Assembly (NCBI GenBank): GCA_030374805.1
Contig: JARGSG010000030.1
Span: forward strand, 248,001 to 312,000
Direction of reading: 5' to 3'
Length of the DNA stretch: 64,000 bases
Origin: Gracilaria gracilis
Taxonomy: Eukaryota > Rhodophyta > Florideophyceae > Gracilariales > Gracilariaceae
The notes beneath the pieces are model-generated. The model was not told the origin of the DNA. It made no database searches and saw nothing but the letters and a program-made list of their open reading frames with translations. Below are positions 48,729 through 58,590 of the stretch, piece by piece (the stretch's first letter is position 1; each line of letters starts with the position of its first letter). The translations under genes and the position numbers were made by a program.

Positions 48729-50300
48729 TCAGTGTTCGAATCGGCCGCTGTTCATGAGACTACCACTCGTGGGCTCGGAATAGTTATCATCGTCATCAGT
48801 TCCATGCTGCGCATTGGAATTGGAATTGGAAATGTCACTCAGATCAACAATCACCCCATCCGGATATTTTGGAACAGACATGTGAGGGTGCTCTTGAACA
48901 AGACGTTGCTCCTTTTGTTTCCGTCGTCGCCGCCATAAAAACACGCATCGATACACGACGAGGAAGAGCCACGATCCGACGTACATGATCGAAAAAGCCA
49001 TCAGTTTTTCAAGCGTGATGGTGGCTTCTACTTCATCATCGCACGAATTGGCCCTCGCGAGCGCGTCGGCGGTGGGGAACGGGTCTTCTTCACGCAGGAA
49101 GCGGGTGGTATTATCCAGATGACGTCGAATGGTCTGGTTGGTAGTCGGCGGCAGTACAAACGCTACAGATGTCGAAAAGAATGGTTCGCCAACAGGCACG
49201 TATTCTCTACAGTTGATAGCAGCGCGAAATACAACACTGCCTCGGAGAGAATAAAAATAATCGGCCTTCCTTTCCGTGAGGAAACGGAAGCCTTGCTCCA
49301 AATCGGACACGGTGATTCCGACGTGAGCATTTGAATCCCATTTACAATTGTCACGATTGAACGACGTGTTAACAATCTTGTTCCAAAAATCCTGCGAAGC
49401 ACCTCCGCGTAACATGGCAACGCGATTTGGTTTAATGCTGCACTGAACAATATCGTCCAGGGTACGAAACGGCGACGACTTCTTACTTTCGAATAATAAC
49501 ACGGTCAAGCTTGCTTGGTAAAGCGTGAGAAGAAATAAGCCAGTAGTGATTCCAAGAACTATCCAGGCGGAGCGGTGAAACGAGGGGGTGCCCATTCGAC
49601 TCTCTCGAATGGGCTGACCGATAAGATGCGCATACGAATGCAACACAAGCGCCGGGAAACGCTTACAATGATAATAAAAACCGGATATGGAGCAGCAGTA
49701 GCGTCTCGAGTGCGTGGCAGGCGCGCGGACAGGCGGGTGAGAGTCGGCGTCAAACGAGCTGAAGAAGACGGTGCCAAGCGCATGAAGCAAAATACAAGCC
49801 ATAATGAGAATCCACACATTGAGCGAGAAGGTCTGAAACACAAACCAGCGATTCTCACCTTCATCCAGCAACAAGTCGGAACGACGGGACACCATCTGAT
49901 GGGCCTCATTACTGAAGGGCCATACAAACTGAATGCGGTTAGCTCTGTCATTGGTCATGGTAAACGAGCCAATTCCAATATCACAGTCGCAAATCGGGCG
50001 CGACGGGAAGGCATCGCGGTTAGAAGGCGGCACACAGCTGTTCATATGGTCGATAAACTCGGACCAAGTGCGGTTCCAGCGGTGGACGTCGATCCGAAAC
50101 TGCAGCGCCTGCTGCAACTTGTACAGGTACGTGATGGCAATTCCATTGTAGCCAAGGCGCTGCGTGTGGTCCAGCTTGACGTACGGGTTCTCCACCAGCG
50201 CGCAGCCCAGCAGCCGGGTGCCGCTGAGCTCGTCGAAGGCGGCGACGGCGCAGGCGGCCAGCAGCAAGCCGATTGGCAACAAGCGCGCGCGCGCGCGCAT
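48729..50300 (-). CDS. Ionotropic-glutamate-receptor-like channel protein
   Basis: 523 residues from the ATG at 50300. A signal peptide (LLPIGLLLAACAVAA) is followed by the first ligand-binding lobe (LGYNGIAITYLYKLQQAL, DIGIGSFTMTNDRANRIQFVWPF). TM1 is NVWILIMACILLHALGTVFF; a short loop (FPALVLHSYAHLIGQPI) takes the pore position; TM3 is WIVLGITTGLFLLTLYQASL, where the usual SYTANLA is LYQASLT. The second lobe includes GITVSDLEQGFRFL and EYVPVGEPFFSTSVAFVLP, then TM4 (FSIMYVGSWLFLVVYRCVFLW) and an acidic cytosolic tail. There is no N-terminal LIVBP domain, so it resembles minimal receptors. Glycosylation sites (NRT, NTS, NTT, NQT) face outside. Ligand and ion selectivity cannot be told. Confidence 0.82.
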   Translation of the reverse strand: MRARARLLPIGLLLAACAVAAFDELSGTRLLGCALVENPYVKLDHTQRLGYNGIAITYLYKLQQALQFRIDVHRWNRTWSEFIDHMNSCVPPSNRDAFPSRPICDCDIGIGSFTMTNDRANRIQFVWPFSNEAHQMVSRRSDLLLDEGENRWFVFQTFSLNVWILIMACILLHALGTVFFSSFDADSHPPVRAPATHSRRYCCSISGFYYHCKRFPALVLHSYAHLIGQPIRESRMGTPSFHRSAWIVLGITTGLFLLTLYQASLTVLLFESKKSSPFRTLDDIVQCSIKPNRVAMLRGGASQDFWNKIVNTSFNRDNCKWDSNAHVGITVSDLEQGFRFLTERKADYFYSLRGSVVFRAAINCREYVPVGEPFFSTSVAFVLPPTTNQTIRRHLDNTTRFLREEDPFPTADALARANSCDDEVEATITLEKLMAFSIMYVGSWLFLVVYRCVFLWRRRRKQKEQRLVQEHPHMSVPKYPDGVIVDLSDISNSNSNAQHGTDDDDNYSEPTSGSLMNSGRFEH

Positions 50301-50454
50301 GCTGCACACACGCAAGGCGCGCCAGCGACGGCGAGCGGGCGAGCGGGCGAGCGACGGCGTGGCACAAAGCCAGTGCGCGACGGCGACGACGATGACGACG
50401 ACGACCGCCGCCCCGGGAACGCAGCGGCGACACACAGGCAGACGGAGCGAGAGG

Positions 50455-50513
50455 GTGAGAGAGAAAGAGAGAGAAAGAGAGAGAAAGAGAGAGAAAGAGA
50501 GAGAGAGGGAGAG
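50455..50513. repeat. GA-rich microsatellite
   Basis: GAGAGAAA units repeat about five times and run into (GA)n. It lies in the leader or promoter of the receptor gene. Confidence 0.9.
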
Positions 50514-50795
50514 CGCTGGGGGCTGTTGATAGGCGGCGCTGTTGATAGGCAGTGCTGCTGATAGGCAACAACGAAGTTAGCGCGACGCGCAGATAAGGGT
50601 TACCAAGTTATGGTAATACCAACGGTACTCGTGGCGCGCGCACGTGCGCGAGACACGCAGCAACACTAATGAACAGCACGTCACGTGGCGGCCCACCACG
50701 GCGCGCGCAATTAATGTGCCGAACGTGTCAGCGCTGGACGCTGTGACGTCACCGCCATGTGCTGAGAGCGGGCGGTCGAGCTAAGCTCAACGCGC

Positions 50796-50841
50796 GCGGC
50801 TACTTGCCGTGCGGCGCCGCGGCTACTTGCCGTGCGGCGCC
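50796..50841. repeat. 23-bp tandem duplication
   Basis: GCGGCTACTTGCCGTGCGGC plus GCC is repeated directly, followed by a third partial copy (GCGGCTACTTG). Confidence 0.85.
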
Positions 50842-51324
50842 GCGGCTACTTGGGCGCGCGCCACGCGCTTGTGCGCGCACTGGCGCACTGCGCCGCGTCC
50901 AAGCGTCGGCATCCATACAGGCGTAGATGTATTGTATCTGTTATCATTCGCGCAGATGATATCTCATTTGTCTTCGTCGTTGAGCCGCGAGGAGTACATT
51001 CACGTCCACTCGTCTACAAACTCTATTTTTACTGTCTTAAAGCTGCAAAAGTTCAACCAAATTGTTACTTTGTTACACATCAGCGAAACCCGCTCCCATC
51101 GGCGCAACCGCCCGCCTCATGCACTCCACGCTAGATAGATACACCGCCGATAATCAAACGTGCAAACATCCAACTGCTAACGCCCGCCCGGTTGGTGCCA
51201 ACGTACAGCCAAGTATACACAACCTCACCATCATGACTGTTCAATTCAGTATTAGAAAAGCAGAAAAAAAAAAAAACAGAAAACACAACGTTAGTAATCC
51301 TCGCTCATCATCATCATCGGCAGA

Positions 51325-52830
51325 TCAGGAACATCGACTGCACCGCCCATCACTCGACAGCAGATCAATGTCCTTGCAATCCACGCAAACGCCCGCAGAC
51401 TCCCGAGAATACGCTCCACCCCTGCTGTTGCCAGAGGAGCGCCCATATCCCGCAGTCATGTGTCGCTTGGAACCGCTATAACTCACCGATGAAGTACAGT
51501 AAGAGCACGAACTAGAGCTTCCACCACACTCAGAGCAAGAACTCGACCTAGATGACGAAGAAGAAGAAGAAGAAGAAGAGAAAGAAGACATATAACGAGA
51601 AGACGGTTTCGCAGAATACGCCATACACTCCGAGCACGACTCCGACGACGAACACTGCGAGCAATCATCCGCCGGGCAAGAGCTCTTCTTGGACATGGTC
51701 TTACATTCCTTGCAAGACGAACTGCATGACTTGGAACACGTCTTGCCACACGACAGCGTTCCGCGGCACGACAACGTTTCGGAACACTTCTTACAGTCGC
51801 AACAATCGTTGCACGACTCGCTCGTGTCACACGGATCCTTGGACAACGGCGGGCAGCAGTACTTTTCTCTCTTGAAGCAACACTTGCGCGAGCTGGGCGC
51901 GCACGAGCTGGGCGGCTTGGTGGTGCACTTGGATTTCACCGACTTGTGCGAAGTCTTTTTGGAAGAAGACTTGGGCTTGGACGATGGCGGCTTGGTGGAC
52001 GGCGGCTTGGTGGTCGGCGGCTTGGTGGTCGGCGGCCTGGTAGACGGCGCCTTGGAAGACAGCTTGACCGAAGAAGCCTTGGTAGATGGTCTGCAGCACG
52101 GATCGCAACAGTTGGTAGGACAGCCACCACGGTTGACGTTCACCTTGATTCCGCTGCACGAGTCACACGGGCTGCACGGGTCGCAACACGGGTTGCACCC
52201 TGTGTTGATGTTGATGCGCACGTAGCCGCACGACGGTCTGCACGGCTTGCACGGCTGCGGGCAAGGTTTCGGCTCTGGGCACGGCTCCGGCTCTGGGCAC
52301 GGCTCCGGCTCTGGGCACGGCTCCGGCTCTGGGCACGGCTCCGGCTCTGGGCACGGCTCCGGCTCTGGGCACGGCTCGGGCTCCGGGCACGGTTCGGGCT
52401 CCGGGCACTCTTCGTCTGGCACGACGGTGGACTTGGGCTTACAAGACTTTTTCTTCTTGGGGACGACGACGGTGTGGTGGCAGCACTTGAGGGCGGAGTT
52501 GATGGTGCGGCAGATGACAGCCCAGGACGGGCCCTTGAGGCCTTCGCCAATCTTGGGGTAGGCGATGCGGAGCTTGGAGAACTTGTCGCGGATGCACTTG
52601 AAGGCCTTGTAGAGGCCGGTGAGGTCGACGTAGTCGCCGCTGGTGCAGGCGTGGATGACGTAGGCGTGGATGACGATGAAGGTGTGGCCGTTTGCGCCGG
52701 GCTGCGACGGGCCGATCTTGACGGTGCCCATGCAGGCGCTGCGGCCGGCCATGGGCTTGATGAGGACGTCAACCTTTCCGCATCGGGCGTACTTGTTGAT
52801 GTCGCCGTACACTATCTTCATGTCCGGCAT
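51325..52830 (-). CDS. Macro-domain-like protein with very large cysteine-rich tail
   Basis: 501 residues from the ATG at 52830 (MPDMKIVYGDINKY). Residues 1-130 fit a macro domain of the ADP-ribose-binding type: IVYGDIN, VDVLI, IHAYVIHAC, then AYPKIGEGLKGPSWAVICRTIN, which matches the final P.IG.GL.G..W..V..I motif. The usual Asn-rich loop is replaced (KPMAGRSAC). The rest is low complexity: about eight CPEPEP repeats (155-200), clustered CC and CxxC segments (NPCCDPCSPCDSC), a Thr/Pro/Lys stretch (TTKPPTTKPP), many further cysteines and poly-Ser. There is no signal peptide, so it should be intracellular; the tail could bind metal or form a cross-linked matrix. No such fusion is known to me. 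Bases here are more GC-rich than in neighbours. Confidence 0.7.
   Translation of the reverse strand: MPDMKIVYGDINKYARCGKVDVLIKPMAGRSACMGTVKIGPSQPGANGHTFIVIHAYVIHACTSGDYVDLTGLYKAFKCIRDKFSKLRIAYPKIGEGLKGPSWAVICRTINSALKCCHHTVVVPKKKKSCKPKSTVVPDEECPEPEPCPEPEPCPEPEPCPEPEPCPEPEPCPEPEPCPEPEPCPEPKPCPQPCKPCRPSCGYVRININTGCNPCCDPCSPCDSCSGIKVNVNRGGCPTNCCDPCCRPSTKASSVKLSSKAPSTRPPTTKPPTTKPPSTKPPSSKPKSSSKKTSHKSVKSKCTTKPPSSCAPSSRKCCFKREKYCCPPLSKDPCDTSESCNDCCDCKKCSETLSCRGTLSCGKTCSKSCSSSCKECKTMSKKSSCPADDCSQCSSSESCSECMAYSAKPSSRYMSSFSSSSSSSSSSRSSSCSECGGSSSSCSYCTSSVSYSGSKRHMTAGYGRSSGNSRGGAYSRESAGVCVDCKDIDLLSSDGRCSRCS
52271..52408. repeat. 18-bp tandem repeat encoding CPEPEP
   Basis: GGCTCTGGGCACGGCTCC occurs about seven to eight times, nearly identical for the first six, with GGCTCCGGGCACGGTTCG variants at one end. 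The period keeps the reading frame. Confidence 0.9.
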
Positions 52831-53547
52831 GGTGGGAACGGAACGAGGCGCGCGGCGGCGAAGGGAAGAAAGGTGGCGCTGCGGGGCGTGAGAAGGGGCG
52901 GTGAGATAGCAAGGAGCAAGGAGCGTAAACGCACAACGAGGGTAGGGAATGAGGAGACAAGGGGGAGGGGGGGAGGGGGGCAAGCGCTACGAAGGAGAGC
53001 AAGAGGGCAGGGCGCGAATGGGCGGGCGACGCGCTCTTAAAGCGCAAAGGCGGCTGAGCGGCGGAGAGGGGGGGGGGACTGCGAGACGCGTCGGGCAACG
53101 ACCAGGGGGGGGCGGGGGAGGACAAACGCGCCAGTGGCGCACGCACGTTGCGCCGGCGCTGCAGTGACGGGGCAGAGGGGCGCTCACGCGCGCGACGCGT
53201 GTTGCTGCCCCCGCGGGTTCGGGATTGGCGCGGCAGACAATGAGCTGGCGCAGCGCCGCGTGACGCGCGTGACAGGGCCGACGTGACGGACAAGTGGTCG
53301 GCGCCGCCGCGGCTGGGCGCGTGGGAGCGGGACGCTTGGCAGCCGATGATTCTGCGAGCACGTGCTTCTGAACGGCTGCTTTTCGCGCCGCTGCCGCCGC
53401 TGCTACGCCGCCGCCGCGCCGCGCCGCCGCTTTGCGCGCTGCGAGCGCCGCGCGCGAGTGCTCGCCCGCCCGGCTCGCCCGCCGTCGCTGCTGCTGCTGC
53501 TGCTGCTATCGAAGTTAGATAGATGCCCGTTTTAGAACTGGTGCGTC

Positions 53548-53578
<31 letters not shown>

Positions 53579-54402
53579 GCGTGGGCCGCCTGACGCAGCG
53601 CCTTTTTGCTTGCGCCTCGCGAGTGAAGGGAATAGTGGCGGTTGCTTTTCGAGCAAAACGTTTTACAGCGCCGCCCGCGTGTATCTTGCGCCACGCCGCG
53701 TAGTATGCGCGTCACGCCGCGCGTACAACCACTCTGCCTTTGGTCACACTTGCGCCGGTTGCTGCCTACGCGCCACCCAGACGCGTCCGTTCTCAACGCG
53801 CACAACCGCCGCATTCACAGTTGTCCACTTGTTGTCCATGCAACCGCCTCCCACTCACCACAACCCTTCACCAGCCCCCTTGCGCTCTCCCCGCGCCGCG
53901 TGCATTGCCATACGCGCCGCTTCCGCGCGGTGCATACTACTGTGCCGTGTGCGCACGATAGATTTACATACGGTACCGCCTGCATTCCCCGTAAACCCTC
54001 GAACCGATCTCGTCCCCCTTCCCCCACTATCAGTCGTCCCCCCATTCGCTTCTTGCTCACCGCAGTTTGTTGCACGTGTAAGTCATATCTAAAATTATGT
54101 GCCGCCAGAAATTCAACGCTCGTACTCCCCGACTCACCGCACCTCCGTCCACCAATTCATCTACGGGTGTACAAATTGCGCAATTCCAATTACTGTCATC
54201 TGTAATGCGCGGTGTTGTGTAAGCCCCCATCGACGTCGTCGCCGATCGCGCTGTGCGATCAATCGCGCGCTCCGACGCCGCGCGCACCGACGTCGCGCCG
54301 GAACCCGCCGTTCCGCATCGACAACGTCATCGCGATACGCCCAATCGCACAACAGCCGCTCCTCCGCACAGCTTGTCGTCGCGTCGCCGCCCGTCGCTCA
54401 AC
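52831..54402. other. Very GC-rich divergent promoter, macro-domain gene / eL21
   Basis: G-runs at 52961-52980, 53067-53078 and 53105-53119 (G on the plus strand) could form quadruplexes. (CTG)n lies at 53489-53510 and (GCC)n at 53551-53578. From about 53750 the plus strand is C/T-rich and probably forms the eL21 leader. Several long open frames here on both strands are due to composition only. Confidence 0.45.
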
Positions 54403-54882
54403 ATGGTTCGTTCCAACGGAAAGCGCGCCAACACGCGCCATTTGTTCAAGAAGACCTTCAGAAAGAAGGGGCCGGAACACCTGTCCACCTATCTGCAGAC
54501 CTTCAGAGTGGGAGACTTTGTGGACATTCACATCAACCCCGCCGTCATGAAGGGCATGCCACACAAGTTTTATCAGGGTCGTACGGGCCGTGTCTTCAAT
54601 GTGTCTCGCACCGCCGTGGGCGTCCAGGTCTCCAAGCAGGTGGGCAATCATATTTTGATGAAGCGTTTCCACATTCGTACCGAGCATGTGCAGAAGAGTC
54701 GTTGTAACGACGATTTCAGGCAACGTGCTCAAAAGCGCGAGCTGGAAGCTAGGGACGCCCACAAGCATGGTGAAAAGTATGTCATTCAGAAGAGAACGCC
54801 CGTGCTTCCTACAAAAGCCCATGTTGTCGATGTCTCCACCATGGAACTCGTCGAACCCATCCCATACGAGTTTGTCGTGTAA
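54403..54882 (+). CDS. Ribosomal protein eL21 (large subunit, cytosolic)
   Basis: 159 residues in one exon, the standard length. The family features are clear: GKRANTRHLFKKTFRKKGPEHLS at the N terminus, YLQTFRVGDFVDIHINPAVMKGMPHKFYQGRTGRVFNVSR in the SH3-like barrel, and the C-terminal KRTPVLPTKAHVVD. eL21 is a 60S subunit protein near the central protuberance. The start ATG at 54403 follows a CAAC context; the open upstream frame is leader. Confidence 0.97.
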   Translation: MVRSNGKRANTRHLFKKTFRKKGPEHLSTYLQTFRVGDFVDIHINPAVMKGMPHKFYQGRTGRVFNVSRTAVGVQVSKQVGNHILMKRFHIRTEHVQKSRCNDDFRQRAQKRELEARDAHKHGEKYVIQKRTPVLPTKAHVVDVSTMELVEPIPYEFVV

Positions 54883-57400
54883 CCAACCACTTGTTTCTTC
54901 CCTGCCGAGCGATCCGTCTTTACGATTACGATGCGAGATCATTGCTTCTTAACGTAAACAATGCCCCCAACCCGCACCGTGTACATCGTTATTCTACCTG
55001 CCCTCTATCAGTCAACCATAGATAGATGAATACTTTCTTTTTACTTGTCTCTCATGTTACTGCAAGCTGCCAACCATTGTCCACACTATACCCCATCGCT
55101 CAACTTGTGCTCCATCCTCCAACTCTATCTTTAGTATAGCTGAACACATTCTCCAGCCCACTGCATTTATCACCCTCATGTAATCGAGACAGATAACTGT
55201 GCCCCTGGCGCTTCTACTAGTAGAGCCCAAATGCGAATGCGAGCAACACAGCCTTCTCTTTTTCATGTGCCTACCAGAAAAGCTCCCGAGTACATTTTTA
55301 GTGAAACAAAACAATCCGATCCAAACAACAGCATTCCTATTTCAGACGTGAAGGATTACACCCGCAACGTAGTTTGCTGTGTTCGTTAATGAACACTTAT
55401 CCAACAGCAGATCATTAGAGTCGATCAGTTTAACCATTAGAAAGTTGTTGTCAGTATTTTGTGTCTCCTTGCGAGACAGCGGTAGCTTGCATGCTAGCTC
55501 TCCTGACCTTCCGGAATTAGATGCGCTGGACCACAAGAAAGAAGGGGACGAAGAATCAGATTCCACCGGATTTTCGTATCTTCTGATCGAAATACTACAT
55601 GGACCCGGGATGTCGTTAAACTCGCCCAAGCGCTTGGTCAGCTTGCCGATCGCCGTCATGGACCTGGGTGGTACGTCGCTAAAGGACCCCCGACTAGCTG
55701 CACGCAAGTAGCAGGCTGCAAGCCGATCATTGGAGACCGATCTCACCGTTTCTTCCCTGTCTTCCCCACCTCATGGAGTGAACTCCAACGGGGGCAACTA
55801 TGTTGTGGTTTTCTCCAGGGTTTTCTTTCGGAGATTGTATTACGCGCTTATCAGGATCGGGCAAAAATGTGAAGCGAGTGGCTGCTCTTTTGCATGGTTT
55901 CGTCATAAACTCTGGTACGGCGCAATGTGGTACGTGCAGAGCGCCTTGTCGTGGTGTGCCGCTCTGCTGACGGGCTCAGAGGACGAACAAAGTGGTATAA
56001 GGAACGAAGAAGAGAATGAAACGCGACAAACGTCGGTTGCGAAATGCTCACGCAGTTGAGACTGCCTTAGAGGTCTTATGTGTTTTCGGGAGAACAATGT
56101 GGTCATTAAGTGAGTGTAACACGGTTGTACATTTGCAGCCAGTGACTAAGTTTTGTTGAGGACGCATTATAGGTTGTTGGGGGGCGTAAGCAAGCCCCTC
56201 GCGTCACAAGTAATAAACGTGCACGTCGTGCTCACAATTAAGAAGAAGAAGAAGAAGATATACTACAGGAGCGTTCTATTCTTTCGAACAATCAGCGGAA
56301 TAAGGATCATATAGAGCTCTTACTACTGGCATCAAGTACGTTTAATAGGTTCTGTACGTTCAGCCAAGTACATAGGAGATACGATGAAGGTGAGTGTAAT
56401 ATCGTCTAAGAGCTTGTGGCGTACATTGGGTGTCCGTGCTGATAGCAATCACCAAACTGAGAAGATGGATGGCTCGTTTTTGATATCACTATGACGTGAG
56501 GAAGCCCCCAAGGACGGAGGCTTACCAAAGCCACTTGACGTAGTTCTTGTTGAGGAGACTAGAGATCAGCCCTTCAGCGTGTTCACAGCAACACGCAATA
56601 GGTGGGGGGAATGGGAAACTTGAGCTTTTTGTGGTGGTCAGTACATAGAACAAATCTACGGTTGCTGGGCTACATTCTGAGATATGTTGTTGAACAACAG
56701 AAATGAAACAAATCGTATTTAGAGTTGGTAACGGGGTTTCTTGTGTTCGCTTCGGACCGGTGAGAAGTAAGGTGGCAGTTGATATAAAGAGCCCCAGGAA
56801 GGACTAGTAATTGATGACGGAGCGGGCGATGCACAATTGAAGGGAGTGTACGGAGGAGTGTCGCTGCGTTTACTCTGGGCTTTATGACCTCAAGGAACGC
56901 CAGACATTCGGGAGAACTTCGGTACGCAGAATGCTTTGAAAGGTAAGCAAATGGCCGGACTTCTCGTGTGGAGCACTGATGAAACTTTATAGCAAGGGAG
57001 AGCCAAGGGAGTCCTGGTGCCACTCATTAGTTAGCATCAAGACAATATATTGACAAGCATGATTTCAGTCAAAACCGAATGGTCTTCACCAGCTTTGCAG
57101 ACTTTTGCATTCTTGCACGGTGAAGTGGTGAATGAGAAACGAAAGAACGTGCACCCAACGGCATTTGTGAGAGAAGAATAAGAAGAGAAGCAAGTTGAAC
57201 GGACTCCCCAAATGTACTTAGGCCCCGCCTGTAAGCCTTCATGAAGTAGGCATCATAGCAGCCATGAGCAGCAGAATTCGGCAAGCGAGTATGAGAACGG
57301 GGACCAAGCGACAAGCAGAAAAGCAGAAGACGCAGTACGTAATCGTTCCAAAGTGGGCATAAAATCAAAGTGCTGGCGCTTCGCTGCACCCGTCTAGGTG
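54883..57400. other. 2.5-kb stretch with repeat copy B
   Basis: No supported gene. It holds repeat copy B (about 55600-56215). Minus-strand frames at 56670-57023 and 57069-57389 are about 100 codons each without recognised motifs or convincing splice connections. Confidence 0.35.
55600..56215. repeat. Dispersed repeat, copy B
   Basis: Same orientation and block order as copy A at 40630-41250. The best conserved block (55610-55720) contains TCGTTAAACTCGCCCAAGCG and GGGTGGTACGTCGC. The right end shares GGTTGTTGGGG. Confidence 0.6.
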
Positions 57401-58131
57401 CTATCCGGGATTTGTCGAAGGTTGAGCATCATTTCCATTTGGTTGAGGTGTTTGTTCTGGCATATCTCGCATCGCATTCTCAAGATGTTGTCTTCATAGA
57501 GCAAAGGAACTGTGTTAGAGGAAAGAGCGAATGAAACGAACGCGCTGAAATTGGCGAGATACATTCTGCAAGACGTACTTGAACTGTCGCATAACCGAAA
57601 CCTTTCCGTGTGAAACACTGTTCGACTCTTGGCATGATTCTCTGTAGAGATTGGACGACATGTGAGTTAGAATGACCAAACAAGAAAGAAGGCATACAAG
57701 AGAAGCAGAGTGAAATAACATACAACAAAGAGAGAGTGACGTATTCTGGGTTGCGTCCCTTATCAATGGCTTCAAGGACATCAAAAGGAATAACAGCATC
57801 AACAGCTTTACCTTTCTCATCGACTCTTTTCAGGCAATTCACAAACTCATTTCTATGAACAAGGAAGAAGTGAGAACAAAGCCCTGGACAGAACACGGTA
57901 AGCAGCGACGAAGATCTACCGGTCATAGATAACTTACACACGATCAAACAATCCGTTCTGGGAGTCATATGTAAACTGAATGACATCCTGCGCAAAGGAC
58001 GTAAGCACAGCGCATGTTGACTGTAGTTCTACCTCAAGTGCATCCAACGGAGTGGCAGCAGAAGAAGCCGGCTGAGCACTAGGCTGCGCAGTTCTAGTCT
58101 CCACCAGAATAACGTCCGAATCGTCATCCAT
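57401..58131 (-). CDS. MED10: Mediator complex subunit 10
   Basis: Four exons (57938-58131, 57724-57852, 57579-57641, 57401-57491; introns 85, 82 and 87 nt) give 158 residues. After an acidic/Ser leader (MDDDSDVILVETR), helix one reads LDALEVELQSTCAVLTSFAQDVIQF. The Med10 signature follows: VIPFDVLEAIDKGRNPEYVT, matching VPLEVFDYID.GRNP of other species, then HGKVSVMRQFKQHLENAM corresponding to the GK.DA.++F end. The third and fourth exons were found by splicing and restore that end. MED10 sits in the middle module of Mediator and supports RNA polymerase II transcription in the nucleus. The gene has the most introns for its size in the window. Confidence 0.88.
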
Positions 58132-58590
58132 CAGTGGGAACGACCTGTTTTTACGCGGACGTAACAGAGCAATGTATATGAACCGCAAACGTCGATGGCA
58201 ATTTTTGGACTTCGACTCAAGACCGACGGGCCGCACAGCATTCAACTTGTTAAAGTAGAAAGTGTGGCTACCACATGCGACGAAGAGCCCATTCTGCTCT
58301 CTAATTGGACCTTGGTTTTTTGTATGTACCAAGGGTATCCAGAGCTGTGATTTTCGCGCCTTTGGCTAGCTAGAGCTGTTTTGCTGTTCGCGTAAGATGT
58401 AGCGTTCCTACCAACGGTAACGCTACCGTGTAGCTACTCTGCTGCACTGCAGCTCAAAACCGCAACCTCTTCAATCTCGCTTTTGGACAAGGCTAAATAG
58501 ATACAACGGTACAGGTAGCGTTCCTACCGGTGGTGGCATGTTTGGTAGCTTGCTGGTGTTCACCCTCTTCTCCATCGGCACTTAATAGCA
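58132..58590. other. Divergent intergenic region, MED10 / aquaporin
   Basis: It contains TACCAAGGGTA (58327), the extended palindrome at 58399 and a degenerate copy near 58525. The motifs lie between two divergent promoters. Confidence 0.5.
58399..58426. repeat. Extended TACC..GGTA palindrome
   Basis: GTAGCGTT, CC, TACC, AAC, GGTA and ACGCTAC in a row form the longest version of the dispersed palindrome, with pairing arms GTAGCGT/ACGCTAC outside TACC/GGTA. Confidence 0.75.

Larger units (their letters stand above)
50301..51324. other. GC-rich intergenic stretch with simple repeats
   Basis: It contains the (GAGAGAAA)n tract, a TACCAACGGTA site at 50616 and the 23-bp tandem duplication at 50796. 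No supported gene. Confidence 0.4.

Noticed and set aside
49575..50561. Plus-strand open frame of 328 codons
   Set aside because: It lies antisense to the glutamate-receptor-like gene and ends in a GA microsatellite; no protein-like motifs.
51946..53040. Plus-strand 364-codon frame and other frames antisense to the Cys-rich gene
   Set aside because: Leu/Arg/Gly repeats are the reverse of the CPEPEP and TKPP repeats.
52769..53656. Minus-strand 295-codon Ala/Arg/Ser-rich frame
   Set aside because: It covers the promoter and start of the macro-domain gene in another register; the composition reflects high GC and triplet repeats.
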